From Thermophagus sp052400625 (lineage in GTDB: Bacteria > Bacteroidota > Bacteroidia > Bacteroidales > Marinilabiliaceae), in assembly GCA_052400625.1 (NCBI GenBank), contig JBQTGH010000002.1: DNA of 64,000 nt; one strand, 5' to 3'. A program made the position numbers and the translations under genes. Shown in pieces: positions 36,725 through 45,197 of the stretch. The notes under the pieces were generated by a model. The model made no database searches. It saw nothing but the letters and a program-made list of their open reading frames with translations, and had not been told where the DNA came from. Positions within the stretch are counted from its first letter, which is position 1; each line of letters starts with the position of its first letter.

Positions 36725-37855
36725 TTACTTCGTTGATGGGTGGCCTCTGTAGGGAAGGGAAGGGGAGGGTGGTGTCGGCTGTTTTATTATTGCTTCAATG
36801 GCACAATGGTCCGACAGATCCATGGTGTGGATTCCTGCCTGTTCAAAGGATTGATAGGTGACGGATGCCGACTGTACCGGATTGAGGTTGCTGAAAATGT
36901 AATCGAGCTTGCGGTTCCAGAAGTGTTGAGATGAAGTGGAATGGGTGAAAAACGCCCGGTTGTTGCGTTGGTAAGCAGACAGAGGGATGGCCGGCGAAAA
37001 ACGGTTATAAAATGGTTGCATCCACTCTTCTTCGCCCGAATAGTCGTCGGCCTCAAACTCTCCCTGGCAGGCTGAGTCGGGAAAGTCTTTAACCTTCATC
37101 GTCGCCGGTGGTAAGGTGTTGAAATCCCCTCCTATTACGAATGAGGCGCCGTAACGATCCAGCGAATCGAGGTGTTGAAACACCAGGTCGAGCTGTTTCT
37201 TCTTGGTGCCGTCGGTCGAATAGGCAGATAGGTGCGTGTTTAACAGGTGAATGGTGTCGCCGCCTATCACCGTGCAAACATCCAGCAGGTGGCGACGCAG
37301 ATAGAAATAGCGTACCCAAAAGTGTTGTTCTTCGATCAGCGGCAAACCAATCCTTTGGGCATGGAATAATGGAGTGACCGAGAATATGGCGTTCCCCGAG
37401 TTCATTCGTCCTAATCCGTTGGAAGGGATGAGGTCGGCCCTCCATTGAGGGGCATAAACAGCGTAGTGAAAGTGTGTTTTGGAAAGAATCCATTCCACTT
37501 GATCAATAAAAGCACTTCGCTTACTGTTGACATCGATCTCCTGAACAAACAAAATATGGGGTTGTGTGGCACGGATGAAGTCAGCTATTCTATTAAGGTG
37601 GGTTATGACTTCCGAGGAGTCCATGATGACTCGATCGCCATGACAATCGAAAAAGAAGTCGATGCGTCCTCCACCAAACTTAATATTCCAGGTCATCACT
37701 TGGAGTGAGTCCCTCTTGGGGTTAGTCAGCGTATTTTCCCCTGCATCGGCGGTTAAGTAATAACGCACATCCGTTTCATCCAGTACGGTGTGAAAAGGAT
37801 CGCACCCTGTACAGACGATTACAAGGATAGAAATGAAAGGGATTAATTGTTTCAT
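36725..37855 (-). CDS. Endonuclease/exonuclease/phosphatase-family lipoprotein
   Basis: The 376-residue protein starts with a lipoprotein signal (VIVCTGC, lipidated Cys18). The EEP (DNase I-like) fold follows: the metal-binding Asn/Glu are in MTWNIKFGG (about residue 55) and FVQEIDVNS (about 103), the LLNTHLSAYSTDG strand near 210, and the catalytic pair in VIGGDFNT (about 243) and DLSDHCAIEA (near 355). All expected motifs of this metal-dependent phosphodiesterase superfamily are present. Substrate could be DNA, sphingomyelin-type lipid head groups or inositol phosphates; the sequence does not decide. It sits in the periplasm or outer membrane. Its ATG overlaps the stop of the upstream transporter by four bases, indicating translational coupling. 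Confidence 0.88.
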   Translation of the reverse strand: MKQLIPFISILVIVCTGCDPFHTVLDETDVRYYLTADAGENTLTNPKRDSLQVMTWNIKFGGGRIDFFFDCHGDRVIMDSSEVITHLNRIADFIRATQPHILFVQEIDVNSKRSAFIDQVEWILSKTHFHYAVYAPQWRADLIPSNGLGRMNSGNAIFSVTPLFHAQRIGLPLIEEQHFWVRYFYLRRHLLDVCTVIGGDTIHLLNTHLSAYSTDGTKKKQLDLVFQHLDSLDRYGASFVIGGDFNTLPPATMKVKDFPDSACQGEFEADDYSGEEEWMQPFYNRFSPAIPLSAYQRNNRAFFTHSTSSQHFWNRKLDYIFSNLNPVQSASVTYQSFEQAGIHTMDLSDHCAIEAIIKQPTPPSPSLPYRGHPSTK

Positions 37856-38295
37856 CGCTGAATTAAAAAGATACCCAATATCAGCATCAGAATGCCGGCA
37901 ATGCGGCTTAGAGAGACAGGATGAACCGCTACGTTGAAAAAGCCGTAGTGGTCGATCACCGCTGCCACAATCAACTGACCGGCGATGGAGGCGGCCAACA
38001 TGGTCGTAACCCCAATTCTTGGGATCAGTAGAACTACCGAAGTGACAAACATGGCACCAATGGCACCGCCCAGAAATAAGTACCAGGGGATCGATTTCAC
38101 CTCGTGAAGAGATGGGATGGAGGTGCGCAGGAAGATATTCAGGAAAATAAGGACAACAGAACCAACCATGAAGTTGGTGAGAGAGGCCTGTAACGGATGC
38201 TTCAGATAGGAGGAAAGCTGTGCGTTAATGCTGCCTTGAATAGAGAGAAAACCACCTATGAGCAAAGCTGTTAAAACAAGTACATACTTGGTCAT
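37852..38295 (-). CDS. DMT-superfamily small transporter (DUF606/YdcZ)
   Basis: A 147-residue protein with five hydrophobic segments and the conserved glycine/glutamine pattern of the YdcZ/DUF606 family. It begins TKYVLVLTALLIGGFLSIQG with the typical INAQLSSYLKHPLQASL region and ends in a short hydrophobic helix. These are half-size relatives of drug/metabolite transporters that probably dimerize in the inner membrane; substrates are unknown. Its stop overlaps the next gene start, so the two proteins are co-translated, although a functional link with the secreted phosphodiesterase is not obvious. Confidence 0.88.
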   Translation of the reverse strand: MTKYVLVLTALLIGGFLSIQGSINAQLSSYLKHPLQASLTNFMVGSVVLIFLNIFLRTSIPSLHEVKSIPWYLFLGGAIGAMFVTSVVLLIPRIGVTTMLAASIAGQLIVAAVIDHYGFFNVAVHPVSLSRIAGILMLILGIFLIQR

Positions 38296-38355
38296 GAACC
38301 TGAAATTTTATTTGTATGGGCGCAATTTACAACCAAGCATTCAAACGGACAAATA

Positions 38356-39138
38356 TCACTTTTTTAAAAAGAAGGACATTTGATTGTCGAAGTTTAAATA
38401 GTATTCCCCTTTGTTCAGTCCGGCAATGTTGACCGTGTCGTTAATCCCTTTAAATACGATTCGGCCATATATATCATATATCTCGTAAAGGGTTGATCGG
38501 GTGAAGACCAGTTGTTCGCTCACTTTGTTGGAGATCAATTCGACGGGTGGTTCGTTGTTGGTAATTACAACCTCGGGAGATAGCTTTCGATTATTGAAAG
38601 AATCGGTTTGGCGCACCCTGAATCGATTTTCGCCCGAATGGAGTCGCACGGGAATTTCGTAATGGTGCTGCCCGGGGATGCCCTGGCCTGCCACTTCACC
38701 CACCTGAACCCATTTGTTCCATCGGTATTGTTCCACAATAAAAGGGAGTATTCCGGCTTCTTTGGTGGTGCTCCATCTTAAACGATTGTCTTCAACCGTG
38801 ATATTAATGATTTCGAAGGTAGCTTTTGCCGCAATAACATCGGGATTCACGACCATGGGTTGGCAGCCGTCTTTGTGTTTTAATACAATATGGACAGGTG
38901 CGCCAATGGCGAAATTGTATCTTGTTAGGTCTATTTCGAAGGAACTGGAGTTGATTTCATCGGTGGTTGTCATGCCATTGACCATCACCTCATATACACA
39001 AAAACCAACCCCCGAGTCAACATACGGATTTTTGACATACAAATTATCGCCCTGGTAGGTGCCTCTCAGCTCAATTTCTCCAGCCAAACAGACCAGAGGA
39101 GAAAGACAAAAAACAAGGAACAGGCGGAATGATTTCAT
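38356..39138 (-). CDS. Secreted protein with type IX secretion C-terminal sorting domain
   Basis: The 260-residue protein has a Sec signal peptide (about residues 1-19, ending CLAG). A fibronectin-like module at about 115-195 contains LRWSTTKEAG and VEQYRWNKWVQVGEV, a pattern common in Bacteroidota surface proteins. The last 60 residues match a T9SS type A sorting domain: LYEIYDIYGRIVFKG, then AGLNKGEYYLNF and a final FFLKK. Such proteins cross the outer membrane by the type IX system and are often anchored to surface lipid after tail removal. The N-terminal 110 residues have no recognised domain. It is monocistronic or loosely linked (60 bases) to the DMT transporter. Confidence 0.75.
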   Translation of the reverse strand: MKSFRLFLVFCLSPLVCLAGEIELRGTYQGDNLYVKNPYVDSGVGFCVYEVMVNGMTTTDEINSSSFEIDLTRYNFAIGAPVHIVLKHKDGCQPMVVNPDVIAAKATFEIINITVEDNRLRWSTTKEAGILPFIVEQYRWNKWVQVGEVAGQGIPGQHHYEIPVRLHSGENRFRVRQTDSFNNRKLSPEVVITNNEPPVELISNKVSEQLVFTRSTLYEIYDIYGRIVFKGINDTVNIAGLNKGEYYLNFDNQMSFFLKK

Positions 39139-39284
39139 GGGACTGGATATGATTATTTTGACTTAACCGACTAACGCTTTGATCAGTGCAAGTTAACCAA
39201 TATATGCACTACCTGCAAAATGGCAGCAGGTCTACATCCCATGTTTTACACGTTTGTCGTTATTTTTTTGACCAACAGATGTTT

Positions 39285-41168
39285 TTATTCAACGGGATCA
39301 ATCCAGTCGCCGTATGATTTGATGAGGTCGACCAATTCGTTTACTGCTTGATCTTCGGGGATGCTTTTCCTTATCAATTCACGGTTGCGGAAGAGAGAGA
39401 TTCTGCCGGGTCCGGCTCCTACATAACCATAGTCGGCATCGGCCATTTCGCCTATCCCGTTAACGATGCATCCCATAATGGCAATTTTTAATCCTTTGAG
39501 ATGGCTGGTTTTTTCACGGATCTGCTGAGAGGTTTTTTGTATGTCGAACAGGGTACGACCGCATCCCGGGCAAGAGATGAATTCAGTTTTTGAGAACCGT
39601 ACTCTGGATGCCTGGAGGATCCCTAATGAGGTTTGCACGACTTGATCCGGTTCTATCTGCGATGCCGCCAGTGATAGACCATCGCCATAGCCATCCAGAA
39701 AGAGAAGACCTTTGTCTGTTGCTGCTTTCAATTGGAAGTCGTCGCTGCTTTTATCTTCGTAATGTCCGTGTATAATTACCGGGTGGGTTAGCCCCAGGTT
39801 TTGCATAGCCATGAAAAAGGCTCTCTGCTCTGCTGTTGAGTTAAGGTTGTTGGATTTTAGAATTAGAACAATGTTATTTTTCGTCCGTAGGCGCATCACA
39901 TTGTCATCGGTCAAGTCGGGATAGGTGATTTCAACAAATGCCGGTTCGTGGATTTGATGCCAGTCATCATTGATTGAGCATAGAGGCGCAACCTTTTGGT
40001 TAAGGTCTGTCGAACAGGACCGGTGGTCCAGTAATTTTATGGCGTTGGACAAGTTATCGGGTAAGAGATTCAACTGGTCGGGAGTGCAAACAACAATTTC
40101 AGGTGGGGTTGTGAACCGGATGTTTTTAGGTTCAGTTCCTCTGAGGTCGCTCATGACAGCTACGGCATTGTCACCGCCAATGCCCATAACGGGATGGGAT
40201 TGCCGTTTCACATACGAACATGGAGAATAGTGTTGCGGATTTGTCTCGGCAATAGGGGAATGGTTGGCTTTTTCACCCATGTAATGCACCAGCATGCCGG
40301 CAACGGGGATCTCATTTTCGGGGGGTTCGGTAAGAGATACACGTATGGTGTCGCCTATTCCGTCGATGAGCAAAGCGCCGATACCAACTGCTGATTTTAA
40401 CCGACCATCTTCACCGCTTCCGGCTTCCGTAACTCCCAAGTGCAAGGGGAAATGCATATTCTCCTCCCTCATCCGGTGTACCAGCAGTCGGACTGTGTGT
40501 ACCATGACCCTGGTGTTGCTGGATTTTATGCTTAGAACTACATCATTAAATTGTTCTTCACGACAAATACGCAGGTACTCCATGCACGACTCTACCATTC
40601 CTTGAGGTGTGTCGCCATATTTAGACATGATACGATCGGAAAGGCTACCATGGTTCACCCCAATACGAATGGCGGTGTAGTGTTTTTTGCATTGATTGAT
40701 GAACGGGATCAGCTTTTGCCGAATTTGGTCCATCCCGGCCCGATCTTCTTCACTGTCGGCTTCTATTTGTCTGAACTTTTTGGCTCCACCGGTGAAATTG
40801 CCGGGGTTGATGCGAACCTTTTCGATCAGTTGTGCCGCAATATCTGCTGCCGAAGGATTGAAATGGACATCTGCTACCAGTGGCACCTCACAACCGGAAC
40901 GGGTCAAAGACTCTTTGATGCTTTTTAGATTTATGGCTTCACGGCGTCCCTGCGTAGTAATACGTACCAGCTCACCTCCGGCCTGCGCAATCTTGATCGA
41001 TTGGTTAACCGTTGCATCGGTGTCCAGTGTATTCGTGGTGGTCATCGATTGAATTCTTATGGGAGAATCACCCCCAATGGTAATATTGCCAACTTTGACC
41101 GGCACCGTTTTGTTGCGTCGGTATTGGAAATAGGAATCGCAGAAATGATATTTTTGACTTTGCATCAA
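39285..41168 (-). CDS. ispG: 4-hydroxy-3-methylbut-2-en-1-yl diphosphate synthase IspG (long form)
   Basis: IspG reduces MEcPP to HMBPP in the non-mevalonate isoprenoid pathway using a [4Fe-4S] cluster. The N-terminal TIM barrel starts with VKVGNITIGGDSPIRIQSMT and continues with LVADVHFNPSAA. The C-terminal ferredoxin-like domain holds the cluster cysteines in SCPGCGRT and IMGCIVNG, followed by the glutamate in GEMADADYGYVG. At 627 residues it is the long type with an inserted middle domain (about residues 300-500), as in other Bacteroidota, chlamydiae and plants, against about 370 in E. coli. It is transcribed divergently from gldA with facing -7 boxes. Confidence 0.97.
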   Translation of the reverse strand: MMQSQKYHFCDSYFQYRRNKTVPVKVGNITIGGDSPIRIQSMTTTNTLDTDATVNQSIKIAQAGGELVRITTQGRREAINLKSIKESLTRSGCEVPLVADVHFNPSAADIAAQLIEKVRINPGNFTGGAKKFRQIEADSEEDRAGMDQIRQKLIPFINQCKKHYTAIRIGVNHGSLSDRIMSKYGDTPQGMVESCMEYLRICREEQFNDVVLSIKSSNTRVMVHTVRLLVHRMREENMHFPLHLGVTEAGSGEDGRLKSAVGIGALLIDGIGDTIRVSLTEPPENEIPVAGMLVHYMGEKANHSPIAETNPQHYSPCSYVKRQSHPVMGIGGDNAVAVMSDLRGTEPKNIRFTTPPEIVVCTPDQLNLLPDNLSNAIKLLDHRSCSTDLNQKVAPLCSINDDWHQIHEPAFVEITYPDLTDDNVMRLRTKNNIVLILKSNNLNSTAEQRAFFMAMQNLGLTHPVIIHGHYEDKSSDDFQLKAATDKGLLFLDGYGDGLSLAASQIEPDQVVQTSLGILQASRVRFSKTEFISCPGCGRTLFDIQKTSQQIREKTSHLKGLKIAIMGCIVNGIGEMADADYGYVGAGPGRISLFRNRELIRKSIPEDQAVNELVDLIKSYGDWIDPVE

Positions 41169-41190
41169 AGATGTATTATTATCAGGTTGA

Positions 41191-41207
41191 CAAAATTAAT
41201 AACTTTG
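41191..41207. promoter_or_regulatory. Divergent adjacent -7 boxes for ispG and gldA
   Basis: The minus strand reads TAATTTTG at 41191-41198 (ispG) and the plus strand reads TAACTTTG at 41200-41207 (gldA). Both match TAnnTTTG and are separated by one base, so the two polymerases could not bind at once if both are used. Confidence 0.5.
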
Positions 41208-41302
41208 TCGGGATTCGGGGGTAGTTTAGAGAGGTTAGTTTATTCTCGAGTGTTGTTGAAGAATATGGTGTAGAAATTTTATTGATTGAAAAACGAGGAA
41301 AG

Positions 41303-42208
41303 ATGTCGATTGTAGTATCAGGAGTAACTAAAAATTACGGGAATCAAAAGGCACTGGATAATGTTAGCTTTGAGGTACCCGACGGACAGATCGTCGGTTT
41401 TCTGGGGCCTAATGGGGCAGGAAAATCGACAATGATGAAGATTATTACAGGATATTTACCCGTTACATCGGGGACGGTAAGTGTTTGCGGACTTGAAGTA
41501 GGGAAAAATAATTCAGAGGTGCGAAAAAAGATCGGATATCTTCCGGAACATAATCCTTTGTATGTGGATATGTATATTATGGAGTACCTCATGTTTGTGG
41601 CAGATATCTATAAGTTGAGCGAGAAGAAGAAACGAGTGGAAGAGATTATTGAACTTACCGGTCTTACTGCCGAACGTCAAAAAAAAATTGGCTCTCTTTC
41701 TAAAGGGTATCGCCAGCGGGTAGGATTGGCGCAGGCGCTGCTGCCCGATCCGGATGTGTTGATTTTGGATGAACCTACTACCGGTCTTGACCCCAACCAG
41801 ATTGTAGAGGTGAGGAACCTTATCCGCCATTTGGGAAAAGAAAAAACGGTTCTTCTCTCAACACATATCATGCAAGAGGTTCAGGCCATTTGCGAAAGGG
41901 TCATTATCATAAATCGAGGGCAGTTGGTGGCGAATGAGGAAGCATCTGACCTGGAACAGAGGTTAAAGCATAACCAACAGAAAGTGTTTGTGGAATACGA
42001 CCGGGAAGTAGCACCCGAAAAGATTAATGCCATTGCCGGAGTTGTGTCGGTTTATCCCAGAGGGAACGGATGGTTGGTAACCGCCAAAGCCAATCAGGAT
42101 GTGCGTCCGGCGCTTTTTAAGCTGGCTGTGGATAATGACCTGATCATGTTGACACTAAACGTGGAGCATGAATCTCTGGAGGAGGTGTTTCATTCTCTTA
42201 CGTCATGA
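41303..42208 (+). CDS. gldA: ABC transporter ATP-binding protein, GldA-like
   Basis: From the ATG at 41303, preceded by an AGGAAAG ribosome binding site, the protein is 301 residues. Walker A is GPNGAGKST, the signature LSKGYRQRVG, and Walker B VLILDEPTTGLDPNQ. The stretch GYLPEHNPLYVDMYIMEYL closely follows GldA, the ATPase associated with gliding motility in Flavobacterium and widespread in non-gliding Bacteroidota. A C-terminal regulatory domain of about 80 residues follows the ATPase. The membrane partners GldF/GldG are not downstream (pdxH converges after 110 bases), so the transport role here is uncertain. Confidence 0.88.
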   Translation: MSIVVSGVTKNYGNQKALDNVSFEVPDGQIVGFLGPNGAGKSTMMKIITGYLPVTSGTVSVCGLEVGKNNSEVRKKIGYLPEHNPLYVDMYIMEYLMFVADIYKLSEKKKRVEEIIELTGLTAERQKKIGSLSKGYRQRVGLAQALLPDPDVLILDEPTTGLDPNQIVEVRNLIRHLGKEKTVLLSTHIMQEVQAICERVIIINRGQLVANEEASDLEQRLKHNQQKVFVEYDREVAPEKINAIAGVVSVYPRGNGWLVTAKANQDVRPALFKLAVDNDLIMLTLNVEHESLEEVFHSLTS

Positions 42209-42319
42209 TGCGAAATAGGAAAGATCTGTTCTTTTAAAATGCCGGCGGGAAAACATACGGAATGGTAGTCTATTTCTCCTGACCGGAATGGGTCCTTCCT
42301 TTGTCTTTCTAGGCAGAGA

Positions 42320-42961
42320 TCAGGGAGCCAATCTTCTAACAATCCAACCGTCTTGGGTGAGAGAATATTCAAAACGGTCGTGCATCCTGTTGGCGCCTCC
42401 CTGCCAAAATTCTATTCGATGGGGAGTAAACAGGTATCCTCCCCAATGGGGTGGACGGGGAACGGGCTGTCCTTGAAAGCGGGTTTCCAGTTCATTAAAC
42501 TGTTCTTCCAGTACTTTTCGGTTACTAACCATTTCACTTTGAGGGGATGCCCATGCCCCGATTTGACTTTCACGGGGACGGGTGCTGAAATATTCGTCCG
42601 ACCGGGTTGCAGGAAGCTTTTCCACAATCCCCTCCATCCTGACCTGTCGTTCCATTAGAGGCCAGAAAAAGAGCACTGAAGCTTTGGGATGGTGCTGAAA
42701 ATGATTTCCCTTGCGGCTATGGTAGTTGGTGTAAAAAGAAATTCCTCTTTCTGTTATCCCTTTCATCAGAACAATGCGTTGTGAGGGTTGTCCTGATGCA
42801 TCAACACTGGCCAGTGACATGGCGGTGGGTTCGGTTTGTTCTGATTCCACCGCCTCATTCATCCATTTCATCAACTGTTTCATAGGTAATGGATGCAAAT
42901 GGTCTCTGTCCAGTGAATATCGGCCGTAATTTTTACGGATATGTTGAAACTTGCTTTGCAA
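42320..42961 (-). CDS. pdxH: Pyridoxamine 5'-phosphate oxidase
   Basis: PdxH uses FMN and oxygen to oxidize pyridoxamine- or pyridoxine-phosphate to pyridoxal phosphate. The 213-residue protein has the FMN-binding segments PSQRIVLMKGITERGISFYT and SRKGNHFQHHPKASVLFFW. It also has ESQIGAWASPQSE and the C-terminal signature HRIEFWQGGANRMHDRFEY with RRLAP at the end. Length and motif order are standard for the homodimeric enzyme. It lies 12 bases downstream of purE, probably in one transcript. The substrate-binding residues all appear intact. Confidence 0.97.
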   Translation of the reverse strand: MQSKFQHIRKNYGRYSLDRDHLHPLPMKQLMKWMNEAVESEQTEPTAMSLASVDASGQPSQRIVLMKGITERGISFYTNYHSRKGNHFQHHPKASVLFFWPLMERQVRMEGIVEKLPATRSDEYFSTRPRESQIGAWASPQSEMVSNRKVLEEQFNELETRFQGQPVPRPPHWGGYLFTPHRIEFWQGGANRMHDRFEYSLTQDGWIVRRLAP

Positions 42962-42973
42962 AATCGAAATTAA

Positions 42974-43486
42974 TTAATTGGTTTTGTATTCGAATTTTAC
43001 CGCCGCCAGCTCTTGGTTGGCCTTTTCAATCTTTTTGGCAAGAGAGGATTTATAGGCAACCATCTTTTGATGAATTTCTTCATTGCCAGTCCCCAGTATT
43101 TGAACTGCCAGGATGCCGGCATTTTGTGCACCGTCAAGACCAACAGTGGCTACCGGTATTCCGGGAGGCATCTGAAGAATGGAAAGAATAGAGTCCCATC
43201 CATCGATGGAGATAGATGCTTTAATAGGCACGCCAATGACAGGGATCGGTGCGAGGGCGGCAATAACTCCGGGCAAATGGGCGGCTCCCCCGGCCCCGGC
43301 AATAATGACCCGAATTCCTCGATCATAAGCTTCGCGGGCAAATTGCATAACCTGATCGGGAGTCCGGTGAGCCGAAAGCGCATTGATTTCAAAAGGGATT
43401 TGAAAGTCGTCAAGCACCTTGGCTGCTTTTTCCATCACTGGAAGATCGGAAGTGCTTCCCATAATAATACTCACTAATGGCTTCAT
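42974..43486 (-). CDS. purE: N5-carboxyaminoimidazole ribonucleotide mutase PurE
   Basis: PurE converts N5-CAIR to CAIR in purine biosynthesis. The 170-residue class I protein has the phosphate loop IIMGSTSDLPVM near the N-terminus, the SAHRTPD motif with the catalytic histidine, and the IIAGAGGAAHLPGV segment that closes over the substrate. The length is typical of bacterial PurE octamers. The partner purK is not in this window. It is the first gene of a purE-pdxH pair. Confidence 0.97.
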   Translation of the reverse strand: MKPLVSIIMGSTSDLPVMEKAAKVLDDFQIPFEINALSAHRTPDQVMQFAREAYDRGIRVIIAGAGGAAHLPGVIAALAPIPVIGVPIKASISIDGWDSILSILQMPPGIPVATVGLDGAQNAGILAVQILGTGNEEIHQKMVAYKSSLAKKIEKANQELAAVKFEYKTN

Positions 43487-43685
43487 TGGTATATTGGTTT
43501 TAAGTTAATGGCTTGTGAATTGCACCAATTTAGAATGAGTTCGTTTCCTTTTAAGGGGCTGAGTGAGTTGCTAAAACTCATTCTTAAAGGTCGGGACAAT
43601 GGTCTGTGATCAAAGGTGAAATTATTTATTACCTTACAAAACTACGAACATTAACATTAATTACCCTGATCTGTTCAAATTTTTA

Positions 43686-44055
43686 TACTTTTGCATCTTT
43701 TCAATGCGGCTTATATTAACGTTGCAGAAACAACATGGCGGTTAGGAATGAAGGGATTGGGACTGATAGACGCTACTAATGCAAAGGTTGTTGTAGCTCG
43801 TTTGAAATGTTGAAGTGTTATATTTGGTGGCGGGATGAGACTGAGAGAAATGGCAACAAGCCATTTTAGAATAAATTGAAATTGTGAAAATTCCCAAGTT
43901 ATGGGAGCCGGTCGCCCACATGAATTCCATTTTTCCACTAAGTATGACAAGCTTTAAAAGAAATTGAGTATTTTATAATAGAGTATTAAGAGGCTTTCAC
44001 CAGTAAATTGAAGCCTAATGAGCGGATCATTAATTTTGAAATTAAATAACACCTA
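43686..44055 (+). other. Promoter-headed gene-free stretch before hpt
   Basis: TACTTTTG followed by C at 43686-43694 is a perfect -7 box, but hpt starts 360 bases later. The interval contains a 7-bp hairpin (AAATGGC, loop AACAA, GCCATTT at 43848-43866) and a CCC/GGG hairpin near 43903-43913. No frame with recognisable coding character is present. It could be a long hpt leader or a separate small RNA. The part from 43487 to 43685 shows nothing. Confidence 0.35.
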
Positions 44056-44592
44056 ATGAAGCGTATCCAACTGTTAGATAAAGAGTTTGTCCTTTCTATC
44101 CCTGCCAGTGACATCAAAAAAGCAATTTGGGAAATGGCCATGAAAATCAATCAGGATCTTCATGATAAAAACCCATTGATGATATGTATCCTTAACGGGT
44201 CTTTCATGTTTTCTGCCGATTTGATGAAACTTATTGAATTTCCATGTGAAATCAGCTTTGTAAAGCTCTCTTCCTATCAGGGAATGGGAAGTACCGGAGA
44301 GGTTAAACATCTCATTGGTCTTAATGAGAAGGTTGAAGGTCGTACGGTTGTTCTGCTGGAAGATATTGTTGACACGGGTGTGACCATTGAAAATCTGGTG
44401 GGACAGCTTGAAAGTCAGAATCCGGCAGATGTGAGAATTGCCACTCTCTTATTTAAGCCGGAAGCATGTACCCGAGATATAAAACTGGACTATGTAGGGA
44501 TGGAAATCCCCAACGATTTTATTGTTGGATATGGTCTTGACTATGACGGTTATGGCCGTAACTTACCCGATATTTATACTGTTGTAAAATAA
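44056..44592 (+). CDS. hpt: Hypoxanthine phosphoribosyltransferase
   Basis: This purine salvage enzyme converts hypoxanthine or guanine plus PRPP to the nucleotide. The 178-residue protein has the PRPP-binding motif VVLLEDIVDTGVT at 98-110, with the acidic pair Glu102-Asp103, the flexible-loop SSYQGMGSTG, and a purine-binding aromatic near FIVGYGLDY. All features are standard for bacterial HPRT. It is the first of three tightly spaced plus-strand genes (16 and 16 bases apart) with adk and obg, so a shared transcript is likely. Confidence 0.95.
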   Translation: MKRIQLLDKEFVLSIPASDIKKAIWEMAMKINQDLHDKNPLMICILNGSFMFSADLMKLIEFPCEISFVKLSSYQGMGSTGEVKHLIGLNEKVEGRTVVLLEDIVDTGVTIENLVGQLESQNPADVRIATLLFKPEACTRDIKLDYVGMEIPNDFIVGYGLDYDGYGRNLPDIYTVVK

Positions 44593-44608
44593 AAATATAT
44601 CGATTACC

Positions 44609-45181
44609 ATGTTAAATGTTGTGATTTTCGGACCTCCGGGTTCAGGAAAAGGAACGCAAAGTGAAAAGATCATCGCAAAATATGGGTTTGCCCACATCTC
44701 AACAGGTGATATTTTGCGTCAGGAGATTAAAGAACAGACGGAACTTGGAAAACAAGCCAAAGCCTTTATTGATAAAGGAGAGCTGGTGCCAGATGCGACC
44801 ATTATAGATATGCTTGAGAAAAAGCTGGAATCATTGACCACTGCTCAGGGAGTCATCTTTGACGGATTCCCGCGCACTGTGGATCAGGCCGGCGCATTGA
44901 AAAAAATGCTTCGAAAAAGAGGTGAGGATGTAAATGTAATGCTCAATCTGGAGGTACAGAGAGAAGAGCTTATTCAGCGCTTGCTTAAACGAGGAGAGGT
45001 GTCCGGACGTTCCGATGATAATCTGGAGACCATAGAAAAACGTATTCGTGTTTACGAAGAACAGACAGCTCCGGTCATTGAGTTTTACAAGGCTGAGGGG
45101 AGCTACCATGCCATACTTGGCGAGGGAGCTATTGACGATATCTTTGGACGGATTAGCAGCGCCATCGAAAATGCCCAATAA
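44609..45181 (+). CDS. adk: Adenylate kinase
   Basis: Adk balances AMP, ADP and ATP. The 190-residue protein has the P-loop GPPGSGKGTQ at 8-17, the AMP-binding STGDILR segment, DGFPRTVDQA, and the arginine-bearing GRSDDNLETIEKRI. The LID domain is the short form without a zinc-binding insert, so the protein is shorter than the 214-residue E. coli enzyme. Placed between hpt and obg in a nucleotide-linked operon. Confidence 0.97.
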   Translation: MLNVVIFGPPGSGKGTQSEKIIAKYGFAHISTGDILRQEIKEQTELGKQAKAFIDKGELVPDATIIDMLEKKLESLTTAQGVIFDGFPRTVDQAGALKKMLRKRGEDVNVMLNLEVQREELIQRLLKRGEVSGRSDDNLETIEKRIRVYEEQTAPVIEFYKAEGSYHAILGEGAIDDIFGRISSAIENAQ

Positions 45182-45197
45182 ATAAAACAAGAATAAC

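Noticed and set aside
39285..41168. IspG length of 627 residues as a fusion
   Set aside because: The long form with a middle insert is known in Bacteroidota, chlamydiae and plants.
43711..43950. 79-codon minus-strand frame before hpt
   Set aside because: Composition and sequence show no coding character, and it opposes the promoter seen at 43686.
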